A stretch of 64,000 bases of DNA from Ectocarpus siliculosus (GCA_000310025.1 FN649738.1:1126350-1190349); one strand, 5' to 3'. Numbered from the stretch's first letter, positions 35,401 through 46,921 are shown. Numbers and translations: made by a program. The notes: generated by a model from the letters alone, not told the origin.

Positions 35401-38400
35401 CGGGAGTTTATCGTCGACCACGAAAGTGGCAGCAATACAGAAGAGCAGAGGTGAAGCGTCGGCGGTGTAGTGGTATTTGCAACGAACGCTCTTCCTCCAC
35501 CTAGCGAGGGATGATAGTTGAGGTTGAATGGTAGACTGGCCTAACAGAAGGTGCATCGTAGCGCACAGGACGTTGTCGAGGCTTTGGTGAGGCACTAGCC
35601 TCCAGCGAGAAGCGACAATACAGCAGTACCAAAACAAAACAAAACAAAAAAAACTTTGAAAAATGCGCGCAGCTGCCATGTGCAAAAACGTTGTTTTCGA
35701 AACAAGCGCACGGGAGCACTGAGTTTTTGTAAACGACCCCGCCCCCTTCATCCGCGCTCGCTTGACCCTCGTGCAGGACCACATAATGTTCAAGTTCACG
35801 AACTTTGTCACACCGGGCACGATCTACCACGGGACTGTCAGCAAGGGGGAGGGGGGCGGCGGCACCGCGGACGTGTCTCTGAAGGTGTACCGCGAGACCA
35901 AGGTGCCGGGTATCACGTCCACCGACTTCGAAACGAAGCAGGTTCGTCGCTGGCGTGTCGTTGTTGGTGGTTTGTTCGTCGTCGCTGTCGTTATCAGTAG
36001 CTGTTGTGAGATTAGGTTTTCTTGGGTGTATGGTTGATGTTGGCGTCTTCGTCTTTTCCGTTAGTATATGGAGGTATGTAGTAGAAGTTATTGTTACTGT
36101 CGTTGGGAATCACATGATCTTGCAACACTTTACCCTGATTCTAGGCCTTGTTTTGTTTTGTTCTCAAGTATTACCGCGTTCTTCATCACGACTTTCGATG
36201 TGATATCGTTTTTTTTATATATTGGAGATTGTTCGTCACTTCGGGACAAGTATTGCGGCGCAAGATGCATGGGTGATTCAAAAGCAAGGGCGGCACGTGA
36301 TGCCCAAGCTCGTCATTCAAGGGCGTCGCCGTGGTGCCCGTGTTTGCCAGGGTAATTTTATTGTTCGTCACAACTATTGCGACGAAATAATCGAACAAAT
36401 CAGGTTCGATGTAAGACCCATCTTTATGGGGAGCAAATCTTCCTTTGGGCAAATCTTGCCTTTTTCGACCTTTTGGGCGGCCTGCGTCGCGAACGAATGC
36501 AAATCACCTGTTCGACCCTCGAGAAAAGTCACAGCTAGCTTTGGTTGAGATGTCTACAGGTCACCTATCTGCCACGTTTGATTTTTTTCCCGCAGAGCAA
36601 GATTTGCAAATTCGTCCAAGATTGGGCCGAATAGCCAACTCCGAGCAAATCTTGGGTCAAGATTTGCCAAGATTTGAAAAAATGCTGGTTTTGGAAGGAT
36701 CTTGCGTGAAAATTGCACATTTTGAAAAAATCAAACGGGGACCCTTGCGAAACAAATAGACATTCTGTAGACATCTCAGCCAAAGCTATGACTCTTCTCG
36801 AAGGTGGAACAGCTGATTCGCATTCGTTCGGGAAGCAGACTGCCCAAAAGGCCGAAAAGACAAGATTTGCCCAAAACAAGATTTTGTTCCCATAAATCGG
36901 GATCTAAGAGCAAGGACAACACCGTGGTGCCCGTGGTCGTCATCTTGATATCGGAGTAGTACTATTCATCACTTCGGGACAACTCTTGCGGCGTAATAAT
37001 CGAAAAAGCAGGTTCGATACAAGAGCAAGGACGGCACCGTGGTGCCCATGTTCGTCGTGGGGCGCAGGGGGGCCGAGGGTGCTTCGCCGTGCCTGCTCTA
37101 CGGGTACGGCGGCTTCAACATCTCGCTCAACCCCAGCTTCTCTGCGGCGAGGCTGCTCTTCATCAAGCACTACGGGGCAAGGTTTTGCTTGGCGAACATC
37201 CGGTGCGTGGCTGGGGTATGTGTGATGGGTACGCGCCGTCTTTTTGAAGTCGGTCGGTCGTTTCGTGAACAAGTATGTCCGTCAAGCCATCTCTCTTTTC
37301 GGTGGTTACTGGTAACCTTTTGCGGAGGCCTCCCTGGTCCACAAAATTTTTGTCGTATTTACATGGTCGTTACGATGGTCACACCTCGTTCTGTCTGTCT
37401 CTTTCCTTGTCTCCCTGTATGTCTCTCTGCTTGTCTCTCTGTGTGTCTGTCTCTCTGTCTCTCTGTCTCTCTGTCTCTCGATCTCTCTCTCCCTCCCTGT
37501 CTCTCTCTTTCTCCGTCTGTCCGTCCCTCTCTACCTCTACCTACCTACCTATGTACCTGTCTGTCTGTCTGTCAGGGGTGGGGGCGAGTACGGCGAGGAG
37601 TGGCACTCTGGCGGAACACTCAACCAAAAGCAGAACGTGTTCGACGATTTCATGTACGCCGCCAAGTACCTTCCAGCCAAAGGGTACACCACCAAGGACC
37701 AGCTGGCCATCATGGGGGGCTCCAACGGAGGACTGGTGGGTACTGTACTGTTTTTTTTTTGTTGGGGGGGGGGTAGTCGACAAGTTTTCATCATCCGGGG
37801 GGGGTGAAAGGCGTCAATTGTGTGTGTATGGGTGGGGGTTCGAACCAAGGGCTGGTGCATGTTTGCATCGAGTGTTGGAGAGAGAGGGGGGAGCGTTTCA
37901 GATGCCCGATTCGGGGAAGCTGGTTTTGATCCTGTTTTACACTTGCCCGATCTTGACGCTCGCCCTGTTGTTCGCCCCCTCTATTTGTTCGTTTTTTTGC
38001 CTTGCGTTCGCGTGGCGTCTCAAACCGTCGCCGTCCTGCTGTTGCTGTATGTTTTTCGTCCTCTCAAGCTGGTGGGGGCGTGCGTGAACCAACACCCGGA
38101 GTTGTTCGGCGCAGCAGTCGCCCAGGTGAGTTTTTTTTTTATCTCCCCGTATGATCTTGTTGTGGTAATTTGGTATGAGCTGGCTGTGTGTATGTGACCA
38201 CGATGGATTGAATTGACTTTTTTTATACAACCATACCATGCCAGGCGCCAGGCACAAACAAGATCTCCACGTCACTGGACGATTTTTTTTTTTTTTGCAT
38301 GCGAGAGGCTGCTTGTTTTCTTGAGGGCAGGTTTCGTCGCTTTTGAATGTACCTCCTGTGTGTTGTGTGTTTTCGCGCAGTGGATGCCTTCAGAGCGAGT

Positions 38401-41316
38401 CCCTGCCTGTGTCTGACCCCCCTTTGGCTGCTGAAGAACCGATTGACGCACCACCCATCACGCGATTGGCTCAACGTGGCACGCTGGATGCCAGTTGCGT
38501 CGCCGTCGTTGTCGGTGTTTGCTGCTGCTATTTCTTGATGTTGCCTACTTTCCGTTGATGTTGTCGCGGCCGTTATAGTTGGTGGTAGTGATGGTGGAGG
38601 AGGTGCGATGTTACGATGTGATGCCTTCATCGCACGGCGAACGGCTCGATCCATGGGTCCTTCTGATGTGGTCGTAACGGCTTCTTGTGCGGGTCCCATC
38701 CGGCAGGTGGTACCGGGACAGAATGCTTGCTTTCTTCGGTGGGTCACATGCTACAACTACTGCACCGCAATAAAATACCTCACGAAAATCGACACATCCG
38801 TTGAAAGATCCGTTGATTCTTCCAAAACCGCCAAGTCCGCCGCTGCATCCACCATTTTTAGCGTCGTGCCATGCAGACGTTGTGCCTGGTAGGCAGCCAA
38901 GCGTCGCTCTGGATTTGTTTCGCACTACTACTGTTGTAGAAAGATTACAAGGGTTTCTTTGAAAATGATGACGTTAGGTGGGCGTGATGGACATGCTGCG
39001 TTTCGACGAGTTCACGATCGGCTACGCGTGGCGAAGCGACTTCGGCAGCTCCAAGGCAACCGAGGAACAGTTCAAGACGCTTCGGGCATACTCGCCGGTG
39101 AGATGCATGTACAGGTGTACAGTAGATGCCACTGTTGGTGTTGGTGTTGGTTGTATATGTCCGTTTGTAGTGATACGCATGTCTCCTGAGGAGGGTCCAA
39201 TTCCAATTCTTTCACCGTTATTTTCTGAACAACAAAAAAAAGTAATTTGTTCTTGTCGAACTTGTGACTTTGGGGGAAGACAAGCAGTACTGACGTAGTC
39301 GCTTGGTTCGGTATCATACGAACAACTGCTGACGGGAGCAATGCTTGCGTCAGACAGCTACCTCCTCGGGTACTTGACGAAACACGTGCAACGTTCTCGA
39401 ACCCTTTTTATCTTGACAAAGCAACAACAGCATAGTTCTAGTATTATAGCGCTTTGTAGTCCTGCCTTGTTTGACAGTTTCTTGCTCTTTCGCCCTGCCC
39501 TTCCCCCCCCATCCCCGACTCCCCGCTGCCTATTTGGGACGTTGGCATATGGCAGGTGCACAACGTGGACCCGAAATCACCGCCCTACCCGGCAGTTCTG
39601 TTAACTACAGGTCAGTACACGCACTATAATAGCACGGCAGGCAGCGTTGACGTTCTCTCGTGTGCTTCACGCCAGCGCTAACGACAACTTCAATTTTTGC
39701 GTGATAATTTCAGTGTTTTTCTTCTCAAGAGGCGGTTCACTGCAAATGACAAACTCTCGTGTTTTCTCGTTTTCTCGGTAGCAATATTCGCAAAATCAGT
39801 ATCCTACCTGATTCACGGTCAACAGGCAGTAAACTGCAATGTATGGGTCTTGTTTGGACCCAATAATGTAGGTATACCATGGCGAATATTCATTCTCAGG
39901 TCGTGTTCCTTCTTGTCAAGAAATATATAGACTTACGACACCGGGGCGTTGAGATTTGTTTTTCGTTCCAGTTTTTTTCGACGAGGCGTTTTGTCTTCGT
40001 TCAGACCACGCACACGCCTGCTCGGGGTTTCGTTGCTGAAGCCAGGCCACACTTGCGCGAAACGGTTCAGATATGGATGGAGTCTACCTTGGGGCTGTTG
40101 TTGTTGTTGTTGTTGTTGTTGTTGTCTCAACATCAAAAAGGAACGGAGATAACCCTGCATCACAATCGCGCCGACAGAAGATGTTTGCAGTTCATGCATG
40201 ATCCCACCAAGGGAAGAAACATTCCGTTTAGGACGGCTTTCGTCGGACTGCTTACTACCCAGACGAAGATCCTGCGACAATCGACGCCGCGCAGGGACAG
40301 CGTCAGGGCCAGGGCATTCCGAGATACGGGCACGACGATGACATCGCATGCCTGCTGCACAACCAAACCACCATTATTCAGTACAGCCCAGCACCTGGGT
40401 CGGCAATTTAGCGTTGCTTGTTCTTTGGGGCATGAGACCAACGTGGCAGGAGAGTGCATGTCCCTGATGAGAGACCAACACGTTTTCGGCACCTCGTATC
40501 TACCTCCTTGCTGCACAACCACAATGCACTGCACCTGAGTCTCGCAACCCGCTGCAAAACTACCGCGTGTTTTTGTCTGGTGCAGGAGACCACGACGACA
40601 GGGTGTGCCCGTTGCACAGCTACAAGTACATCGCGGAGCTGCAGCACACGATCGGCTCTAGGCCCGGGGAGAAGAAGCCCCTCCTGATCCGGATAGACAG
40701 AGACAGCGGCCACGGCGGGGGCAAGCCGACCGCAAAGGTACACGGGCCGACGACATCATCTTCCAATACCGGAGTCTTATTTTTCGCTATTGCAAACAGT
40801 TGGCTGTTTCTCTGTTCGAGAATGTTGGCCCCTTCTTGTTGTCCATAATCTCATGCACCTCACACCTCTGCCGCGTCTGTCCCTCGCACCCTTGGTGCCA
40901 TGCCCGACCCCAGGGTCTGCTGCGCCATTCCGGAATTGTTAAAAGCAAGCCGACAATATCGTCGGCGTTGCTAGTCCCAAGCTGGCCTTTTTTTTGCTCA
41001 TTGCTCATTGTTTCAGGGTTGAGAACGGAAGCAGGGACGGACTCCTTATGTACGCATGCTTCAGGCAGTGGCATTGTGATAATCTTGTTTTGGTCTCACC
41101 GTCACCTTTTTCGTTTGTGCCTGTCCCTACCCCTTTCTCGTTTGTGCCTGTCCCTACCCCTTTTTCGTTTGTGCCTGTCCCTACCCGCCCCCGTCTGCGC
41201 GCGGTGCACTCATGCACGTTATTTTTATTTGCGCGATACATGCGCAGGTGCTGGCGGAGGCTGCGGACACGTACGCGTTCATCGCCAAGCACACGGGGGC
41301 ATCATGGACACCGTGA
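26465..41316 (+). CDS. Prolyl oligopeptidase (S9A serine peptidase), 19 exons
   Basis: Exons: 26465-26624, 27409-27455, 27955-28023, 28322-28423, 29056-29195, 29914-30055, 30592-30684, 31504-31613, 32453-32612, 33897-33971, 34558-34752, 35777-35941, 37012-37202, 37576-37735, 38069-38125, 38978-39097, 39556-39610, 40586-40737, 41248-41316. Every phase matches, giving 753 residues and a TGA stop; only the exon with the start codon is missing. The enzyme cleaves short peptides after proline. Visible signatures: DPYRWLE and [11 protein letters not shown] near the N-terminus, beta-propeller segments such as VALSG-type [11 protein letters not shown] and [14 protein letters not shown], the fold core [12 protein letters not shown], the nucleophile in GGSNGGL (Ser about 599), DHDDRV (Asp about 685) and SGHGGGK (His about 723). 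The Ser-Asp and Asp-His spacings of 86 and 38 fit the family. The visible N-terminus has a short hydrophobic stretch ALVGGLLLA that may belong to a targeting or anchor segment. Acceptors AAG and AG variants and donors GTTCGT and GTCAGA are unusual but phase-supported. Confidence 0.95.
26718..26818 (-). repeat. tRNA-like dispersed repeat copy in oligopeptidase intron 1
   Basis: The plus strand reads GGTCCTGTGGGAGCACTGG, the inverted repeat GTCCTCTCGAGGAC, GCGTGGTAATATGGTC and CATGCGAGTACGCCC, the reverse complement of the family consensus. Confidence 0.7.
28785..29080 (+). repeat. About 92-bp tandem copies of an acceptor and exon start
   Basis: Upstream of exon 29056-29195, units starting near 28785, 28871 and 28964 repeat the exon's start (GTTGGGCTGGATGGCAC) as TTTGGGCTAGATGGCAC and CCTGGGGTGGATGGCAC, each preceded by a T-rich tract and CAAAG, like the real acceptor. 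Spacings are about 86, 93 and 92 bp. Confidence 0.8.
29418..29930 (+). repeat. Duplicated acceptor region of oligopeptidase exon 6
   Basis: The 140 bp before exon 29914 (GGCAAAACAACTGGCGTT, CCATCCATTTGTTTGGCGG, GTCGGAAGGTTTTCC) has a diverged copy at 29418-29560 (GGCAAAACAACAAGCGTT, CCATCCATGCGTTGGGCGG, GTCGGAAAGTTTTTC). The copies are about 373 bp apart. Confidence 0.75.
30997..31458 (-). CDS. Antisense nested ORF of 153 codons, unknown
   Basis: Within the intron between oligopeptidase exons 7 and 8 an uninterrupted minus-strand frame starts at 31458. It has balanced protein-like composition, with [34 protein letters not shown] and [18 protein letters not shown]. It is neither repetitive nor a shadow of an exon. 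It could be a nested gene or a fragment of a transposable-element protein; no domain was recognised and there is no splice evidence. Confidence 0.35.
   Translation of the reverse strand: MAGEMTGVPCVSLPNVSPRNRRKIVKNADHEDIYQHNLQDRVTNPSINQSMIWKVVKRRESGDGTRFEDYLRKLKINPTCWWEMPRRKKNANDVVCRTSAMGAFKVIHGTPRPRGGTCSFDTVHWWDGTYSHYRWEKVKLLSAVGKLKRSNGG
32230..32352 (+). repeat. Diverged (CAA)n/(CAG)n-tailed element
   Basis: GGTACCGAGCGGAGACCGG, then AACGATTTTTTAACAGCGTC and AAGACAACACTAACAACAAC run into CAG and CAA triplets. It is an eroded relative of the elements at 6.7 and 52.5 kb. Confidence 0.5.
32640..32960 (+). repeat. Three adjacent tRNA-like repeat copies in an oligopeptidase intron
   Basis: Heads occur at 32650 (ATACTCATGTTTCGCATGCC), 32723 (GTGCTCATAGCCGTGGACGCC) and 32889 (CGTACTCATGTTTTGCTTG). 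The middle copy has GACCTCGCATCACTAC, GGGCGGAGCGG and GGCCGGCCCAGGCTAC. Each head is preceded by a G run, and the last ends in a long G run where the assembly breaks down. Confidence 0.7.
32961..33502. other. Assembly artefact around a 100-N gap
   Basis: The right flank, 33293-33502, is a corrupted copy of about 32762-32960, and the left flank, 32961-33192, is a corrupted copy of about 33503-33740; matches include TTTGACCCTTTGGGGGACGG against GTTGACGCTTAGGGGTACGG. Runs of identical bases are inflated throughout. The real sequence probably joins 32960 directly to 33503 across a poly-G tract. No gene should be called here. Confidence 0.85.
34005..34115 (+). repeat. tRNA-like dispersed repeat, best A-box copy
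   Basis: After a run of ten G the copy reads CGTACTCGTGTTTTGC and TACCTCAGCGGTTAGACCG, where TACCTCAGCGG fits the Pol III A-box pattern, then GTCCTCCAGAGGACGGAGC and TTGTTCCCACAGGACC. It lies in the intron after oligopeptidase exon 10. Confidence 0.7.
34719..35075 (+). repeat. About 160-bp tandem copies of an exon end and donor
   Basis: The last 33 nt of oligopeptidase exon 34558-34752 with its GTGAGT donor recur at 34880 and, diverged, at 35038 (spacings 161 and 158 bp). The second copy is flanked by TTTACAG and GTGAGT and stays in frame, encoding [11 protein letters not shown] beside the original [11 protein letters not shown]. Confidence 0.85.
36228..37050 (+). repeat. Copies of the acceptor and start of oligopeptidase exon 13
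   Basis: The exon start GTTCGATACAAGAGCAAGG with its upstream ATCACTTCGGGACAACTCTT occurs as diverged upstream copies near 36228-36350 and 36363-36960. The middle copy is interrupted by the MITE at 36415-36904. Confidence 0.75.
36415..36904. mobile_element. PIF/Harbinger-like MITE, 490 bp, TAA target duplication
   Basis: The ends are imperfect inverted repeats of more than 130 bp: left GACCCATCTTTATGGGGAGC, right end reversed GATCCCGATTTATGGGAACA, continuing through GGGCAAATCTTG and GAGATGTCTACAG. TAA flanks both sides (36412-36414 and 36905-36907). Removing the element and one TAA restores GTTCGATG-TAA-GAGCAAGG, which aligns with the neighbouring exon start GTTCGATACAAGAGCAAGG. A 3-bp TAA/TTA duplication is the hallmark of PIF/Harbinger elements. 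No transposase is encoded, so the element is non-autonomous. Confidence 0.8.
37385..37575 (+). repeat. Long CT/CTGT pyrimidine tract before the active-site exon
   Basis: About 190 nt of CTGTCTCTCTGT-type repeats end directly at the CAG acceptor of the exon that carries the catalytic serine. It serves as an extended polypyrimidine tract and may be length-variable. Confidence 0.7.
40090..40150 (-). repeat. Truncated (CAA)n-tailed element
   Basis: Ten TTG units (plus strand) are followed by TCTCAACATCAAAAAGGAACG, a diverged version of the element's GTTTTTAATGTGAAGAC end in inverse orientation. The run gives a false poly-Leu ORF on the plus strand. Confidence 0.5.
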
Positions 41317-42336
41317 GGGGCCATCCCAATTTTCCTCTTCTTCCCATCGTGACATTCGCGCTTGAAAGCGGGGTAGAGGGTAGAAGTCGGTGCGCTTTGC
41401 TCGGCTTTTGAGCGTCCTCGATAGAGCAAGAGTGTGACCTATTTTGTGTGCCGCTGCCGTCACGTTTCGGAATCCGGCTTGGGTGTGAGGTTGGGAATCG
41501 GGTTGTTGTAAAGTGCATCCGGGATATTTTACCTGGTTTAGGGGGTCCTGGAATGCACTGCCGTGTCACCAGCAGCAGCAGCAGCAGCTGCGTAGAACAG
41601 CCGTCCGTAGACAGGGAGGCACGAAGGTACAGGGGGGGTTGTGCTTTTACCGCACTTCCGGCTGCGTGTGCTGACGCTTTCAGCGAGATCTCGTGCTCAC
41701 GTGCTTGTACACGGGTGGGGAGGGATCGAGCGTTTTGTCACGTACGGACGGAAATTACAGCATGATAGCCGCACCGTGTTGTTGTTGTTGTTGTTGCCGA
41801 GGAGAGTAGAGAGAGGCGAGGCTCGCTTGCGTTGCACGCGCGAACGTACTGGCGGTCGGGCGTGAAACGAGTCTAGGTTTAGAACAGCTGCTGGCGTCGA
41901 ACAATCTACGAGAACGAAGTGAAGAACAAAAGAAAAGGATGGAAAAGTACGTATAGAACGGGGCATCCAAGCTTTCCTCCACGGCTTTCGACTCGACGGA
42001 ATTGTTCTCGTGTACCATATGGGGCAGGGTCCCAAAGGGTGAGTGCCAGGTACCTCGTGTTGTGCTTTGGCGTTACCCCCCAAATGCCGACGATTGCGTG
42101 TCAGGAGGGTGGCGCCCGTACTTCCTGTCTGCTCTTCCTCCTACCCCGTTCGGGGTTTCGCAACGCTTCCATTGCTCGTTCTCCGAACACGCCTGTGCTG
42201 CATCTCGAGCTTTCCGTCCACCTCATCTCGACAATCGCTTTGTTTGGTTCTTCTCGTATCTGGTCACATGAAGGCATATTTCCTTCCCCCTTTCCCCGCT
42301 GTCCATAACTCCTCTATAGAAGACTTCTCAGACTAA
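41317..42336. other. Spacer between convergent oligopeptidase and SAP-protein genes
   Basis: About 1 kb holding the 3' ends of both genes. A short (TTG)n tract lies at 41779-41797. I see no other feature. Confidence 0.5.
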
Positions 42337-45300
42337 CTATTTTTTTCCCTTCTTCTGGCGAGACTGTCTCCACATCTTCTCGAGCTCGGCCTCTGTTGCC
42401 TTCTCGTAAACCTGCCAAAAAAAAAAGAAAGTCATGCGTGTGCGTGGGAGCGGGGCTCAGATTTAATCCTTGCCGTTTCAAGACTATGCCATCGGCACAT
42501 CTGACTCGAGACAGAAACCAACGTCCGCCCCCCATTCACCGGTACATCCTCCTGAACGAAATGACATGGTAGCTAAGAAGCGTGTGTACAAGGTGCCATG
42601 CCACCTTGGCAGTTGGGGCTGCGTTCGCAAGCGTGCCGGAATTTTCAGAATATCGGCTGCGCCGAGCACCGATTCATACTGGGGAATAACGGACAACTCA
42701 GCCGACTCCGAGCCCCCTTCAATCTACCTTGCAGAACAACCATCGTTTGCTACTTCGCCGAGAAAGGTCAGGGATTGGGCATCGCCAAGAAGAAAAAAAA
42801 TAAAACGCACAACACTCGATACATCACTTCGCAAAATCGACAAGCTCCTTGCATCATACGCAAAACACAAACGAGGAGGGTTCGGAACAAAACGGACTCA
42901 GGATAACAAATATACTAAAGTTTGCCCGTGGTGGTGACAGAAGGCTTTGGGGGGGGGTCAACCAAGACGCAGTGTTGGAATGAAAGAAAAAAGAAAATGC
43001 GGCCTAACCTCGGGGAAGCAGTTGGGGAGATCTTCGTCGTTAGCCGAAACGTCCGTGACTTGGGCGTGCTGGAAGTTGTCGTCCGACAGAGAACACCTGA
43101 ATCACACCAACGAACACAAACACGGCAAAGCAAGGAAGCAGAACCTCATCGATCGTGCGTCCAGAGCCGGCCGCCTAAACTCACATGCAAGCGTGTGTAG
43201 GGCACGCTTTGTGTGTTTCTGTGAATAAGCATTGACCGCGCTAAAATCATAGCACATCAGCCTGTAGTTGTAGTGTGTGTGTGTTTGACGCGTTACCTCG
43301 AGTGTCCCAAAAAAAGGTCACGTGGCAAGAGGCTGCCCGTGCACCGAGCTGACAGGCTACACACGGATGGCACATAAAAAACGAAACTTCATAAAACAAA
43401 TGTGTTTCGAGCTATCGAATCGAAGTGAGCCAGCCGGGACACACCCAGAACCCCCGCCGCCCACAATAGCTGAGGCTTGAGGCGCTGCTTCTAAATCCCT
43501 CACAGCGAGCCGAGTCCGGCTGGGGAATGTACATAGTTTAGTTGCCCACATGAATCGCGTCGATGTTCTCTTGTTCACCTTAGGTACGCCGCCGAAAGTC
43601 TTTCCGCTAGGTCTGCCTTGAGCCCCGTCGTCGGAAGATCCATCCGCGAGAGCTGGGCCTTCAGCTCAGTGACCTGTTGAGACATGTATTCATTTCCTTT
43701 TTTGTTCAGTGCACGGTTTCATGGTACCAAGGGCCAACCATAACCCGACGTCACTTTGGAACCACCGTTGAGGTCGACGTGGGGCGGGGTGAACGCTTCA
43801 GTTCACACAACGGGGAATGGACCTAGAACGGAATGCACAAACCGGAACGAACCGTTGCTTGAAAAGCAATCCGAACCAACATCTACTCGGAAACACTACA
43901 GCAATAGTAGTCGAACCACGTCGCCAAGGCAGAAAGGAAAGCGGGCTTCACACTTACGCACAGAGTACCGCGACATTTCCGGAGCGGAAAACACCACCCG
44001 GAAATATCGCATTGTAGTTTGCACATGTTGGACCTAGTAACAAATCAGCTGAATGAGGCAAGATTGGAGGGCAGGACACGGGCGGAGGAAGTACTACAGA
44101 AAACAGAAAGGGAAAACCGCATTATACAATCCACGTCTAGGGACCTTCCTTCCCTTGGGCGAGAAGAGTGAATAAAAAATTTGATCAATCTACCCTGATT
44201 TTGCTCGTGCAACTGGAACTCCTACACACACTTGGCGTTCGAAAATAATTAAACATCGGTCATTGGAAACGGCAGTCCAACCGGTAACGTCCCACGGTAT
44301 GATCTCGGTACAGACGAAGACTGCTCCCGGTTCGCTAAATCAAACACATGCCATGTAGAGAAGATTGGAGCAAAAATTCTTCTTCGCACAGAAAAACAAA
44401 ATGCCATCATCAATCACCCGGAGGTCTCGGAGATGAAACCAAAACAACAAAACGGAATATGGGATACATCGTACGGGGCATCTTTTGCGCGGGACCCCTC
44501 GAAAGCCGGGATAAGAGCGCGGCGTCACCTGGTAAGCTTGATCATAGGCTCACTCAAGCAACCGTTGCTTCGGTGTGTGGGATAGAATAGGCAGGCGTCG
44601 ACGTCCAACGGACGAGAATGCCTCTAGGCAGGCGGCACCCGCAAAAATAAGTGCGATATCAGCAATCTCACCAACGACACCGAAGCCACAACCGTACCGA
44701 ACAATGACAACCAACAACCGGCGGCTCTACAGACGCCCGCGATGCACCACCACCACCACTACCTCATGTCCACGGGCCCCCCTTCGACAACAGCATCCCC
44801 TTCCCCGCCGCCCCGGGGGCCAGAAGGCACACACACCTTCATACCCTTGACGGAAGCCGCGTTGGCCTCGGGGTCTAGATTGCTCTGCCACCACCTAGAA
44901 AACTCTCCCTGAGTGTCCAGCCCCTTGTCCTGTGGTTGAATCAAACAGAAAACATGCGGGGGGGTTGCGCGGAGGTTTGTGCCGTTTCCGAACAAAAACT
45001 GATAGATGGAACCCTTGGCCGTATTTGATTCCCGATATGTCCTCTAATCTGAATTCCATTAAGGGTGGCAGGAGGTCTGCGACGCGAGTTAGAAACGCAG
45101 ACCAACAGAAGCCCATGGGCAATTAAACCTTCGAGGCCATGTGCGGTGAGCTAGCTTCTCGGGGCCAAATTTGGGAGCTAGCCTGGATATGTGTGCCGAG
45201 CAGTTGTAACCTCGGAGATGATGCCCTACATACCAGCCCTAAATCGAAAATTCTGATCGAACCTGGTTGGAATTCAACAGGAACTCCAACGAACGGCGTT

Positions 45301-46921
45301 TCCAACGGGGTAGCTTAAAAAATCCGAACTGGAAGTTAGTTCCCAATGAACCACGACCGGCGGGCAGCCTCCACCCTATGTAGCTCCCACAAGCTACAGC
45401 AGCTTTCAGCAATTGTGGGAGAAACTCTTAGATTTGATCAAAAACGGGCTTCTGCGAGGCGAGCACCTACAGTAGTGACGAAGAAACTGCGTCTGCTTTA
45501 TGCAACCATTCTTGCAGAACTCCTGCCGCCCGTTGTGTGTTTTCTACCGTGACTGGCATGGGATTGGAGTTTCGAATCGGAAAAGGCATCCATACCGACG
45601 GCCTACCGTGCACAATATGCAAACGGGAAAAACCTGTACATATGTCAACAAAACGCATGTCCCTGCAAGTGGTCTTGTGCTGGTAAGCAACACTGCACCT
45701 TTTGGGGGCGCCTTGGAGAGGCTCGAACAAAACGTCCAGATAATAGGGAGGCGTTGCCAAACTCTCGAGCAGTTACGTAACCATCTCAACACACCCCCTC
45801 CAAGGTTGAGGGGTTTGTCTCGGGGTGAGTATGCACGTAAAGAGTTCCTCCCTGTTGTGCATGTTTTCAAAAATAACACCACGGAGCCCTCCGGGGTGCA
45901 CGTGCAGTGCGGCCCCACGTCGCAGCTTTGTAATGCCTTTATGGTTTGTCTCTCTCTGGTTCTTAACGCTTAACAACACCCCCCCTTCATGTCGCCACAA
46001 GACTCTCACCTGAACCTCCTTGATGTACCACGGCACTGTGTCACTGCCGACGTACATCCCCACGGGCGTCTTGTTGTACCCTCTCCCCCTCCCTCTCCCT
46101 CTCCCCCTTCCCCTGCCCCTGCCACCTCTACCCGCCGAATCCTGCACGTATCTTCTCTCCCCCCGCCCGGCCCCCCCACGCCCACCACTACCCTCCCCCC
46201 CCAACACCTTGGCCGAATTCCAATCTCTCACGAGAGGGTCGCTCTGGTCTATGCCCCGCCCTCTACCCCCAGCCCCCCTACCGGCTGATGCCGTAGGAGA
46301 CGACTCGCCCCCGTTGTTCCTACCGCCAACGCCGCGGCCCGCCCCCGACCCGGGGCGCCCTCGCCCTCTGCTCGCTGGCGCGTTGCCGCGGACCGGCGGT
46401 CGACCGGACGCCATGGTGGGCGGGTCGGTGCGGCCGCGGTCATCGTAGTAGTCGTCGTCATCGTCGGGGTTCACGCGGCGGGCGGCGTAGAGCCGCCAGG
46501 ATGGGGATGGCGGCAGCGGTAGCAGGCGCGAGCGGGGAGTGCCCGCCGCCGCCGCTGCCGCCGCGGAAGCGGGCTGCCGTCGCCGTCGCTGTTGCATGTT
46601 GTTGCTGCGGCTGCCGCTGCGGCTGCACTGCTGCTGTCTCGTCGCTACCAGTCCCGTCAAGGTCGCGTCCGTCGTACCGGGAGAGCAAAGCCTGCCGCTC
46701 CTTTGGCATCGTGCCAGGAGTCGTGGTGGTTGTGGTGCGGCAGCGAAGGCCATGGCGGCGGCGGTTGCTGTTGCTGTTGTTGTTGATCGCCTGCGGCTGT
46801 CGATGCCCACCCCGTTCTCTCCACTGCACCCACCATCTCCACCGCCAAGGAGGGACAGCCCCGGGTGAAGAAGACAGGAACCCGCGAGGGAAGCCCAGAG
46901 GTAGAGATGCATCGCAGCCAC
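42337..46921 (-). CDS. RGG-rich SAP-domain protein
   Basis: Five exons join in phase: 46921-46010, 44929-44837, 43673-43579, 43096-43009 and 42411-42337, giving 420 residues and a TAG stop. The N-terminus MAAMHLYLWASLAGSCLLHP is hydrophobic, so a signal peptide or bipartite plastid-type leader is possible. Residues 40-290 are low complexity with Gln/Arg and Arg-Gly repeats (GRGRGRGRG), then TPVGMYVGSDTVPWYIKEVQ. Exon 2 has EFSRWWQSNLDPEANAASVK. Exon 3 reads TELKAQLSRMDLPTTGLKAD, then LAERL, a good SAP motif (a DNA/RNA-binding helix-turn-helix). The end VYEKATEAELEKMWRQSRQK is basic and helical. RGG plus SAP suggests nucleic-acid binding; with the leader, an organelle nucleoid or transcript role is possible but only inferred. 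Start Met1 or Met4. Confidence 0.85.

Noticed and set aside
39879-40538. 219-codon plus ORF with a Leu run
   Set aside because: The Leu run is the (TTG)n tail of an inverted repeat element, and the frame lies wholly in an oligopeptidase intron with no domain.
42470-42937. 155-codon plus ORF inside a SAP-gene intron
   Set aside because: Composition is ordinary, but there is no splice support, domain or other evidence beyond an open frame.
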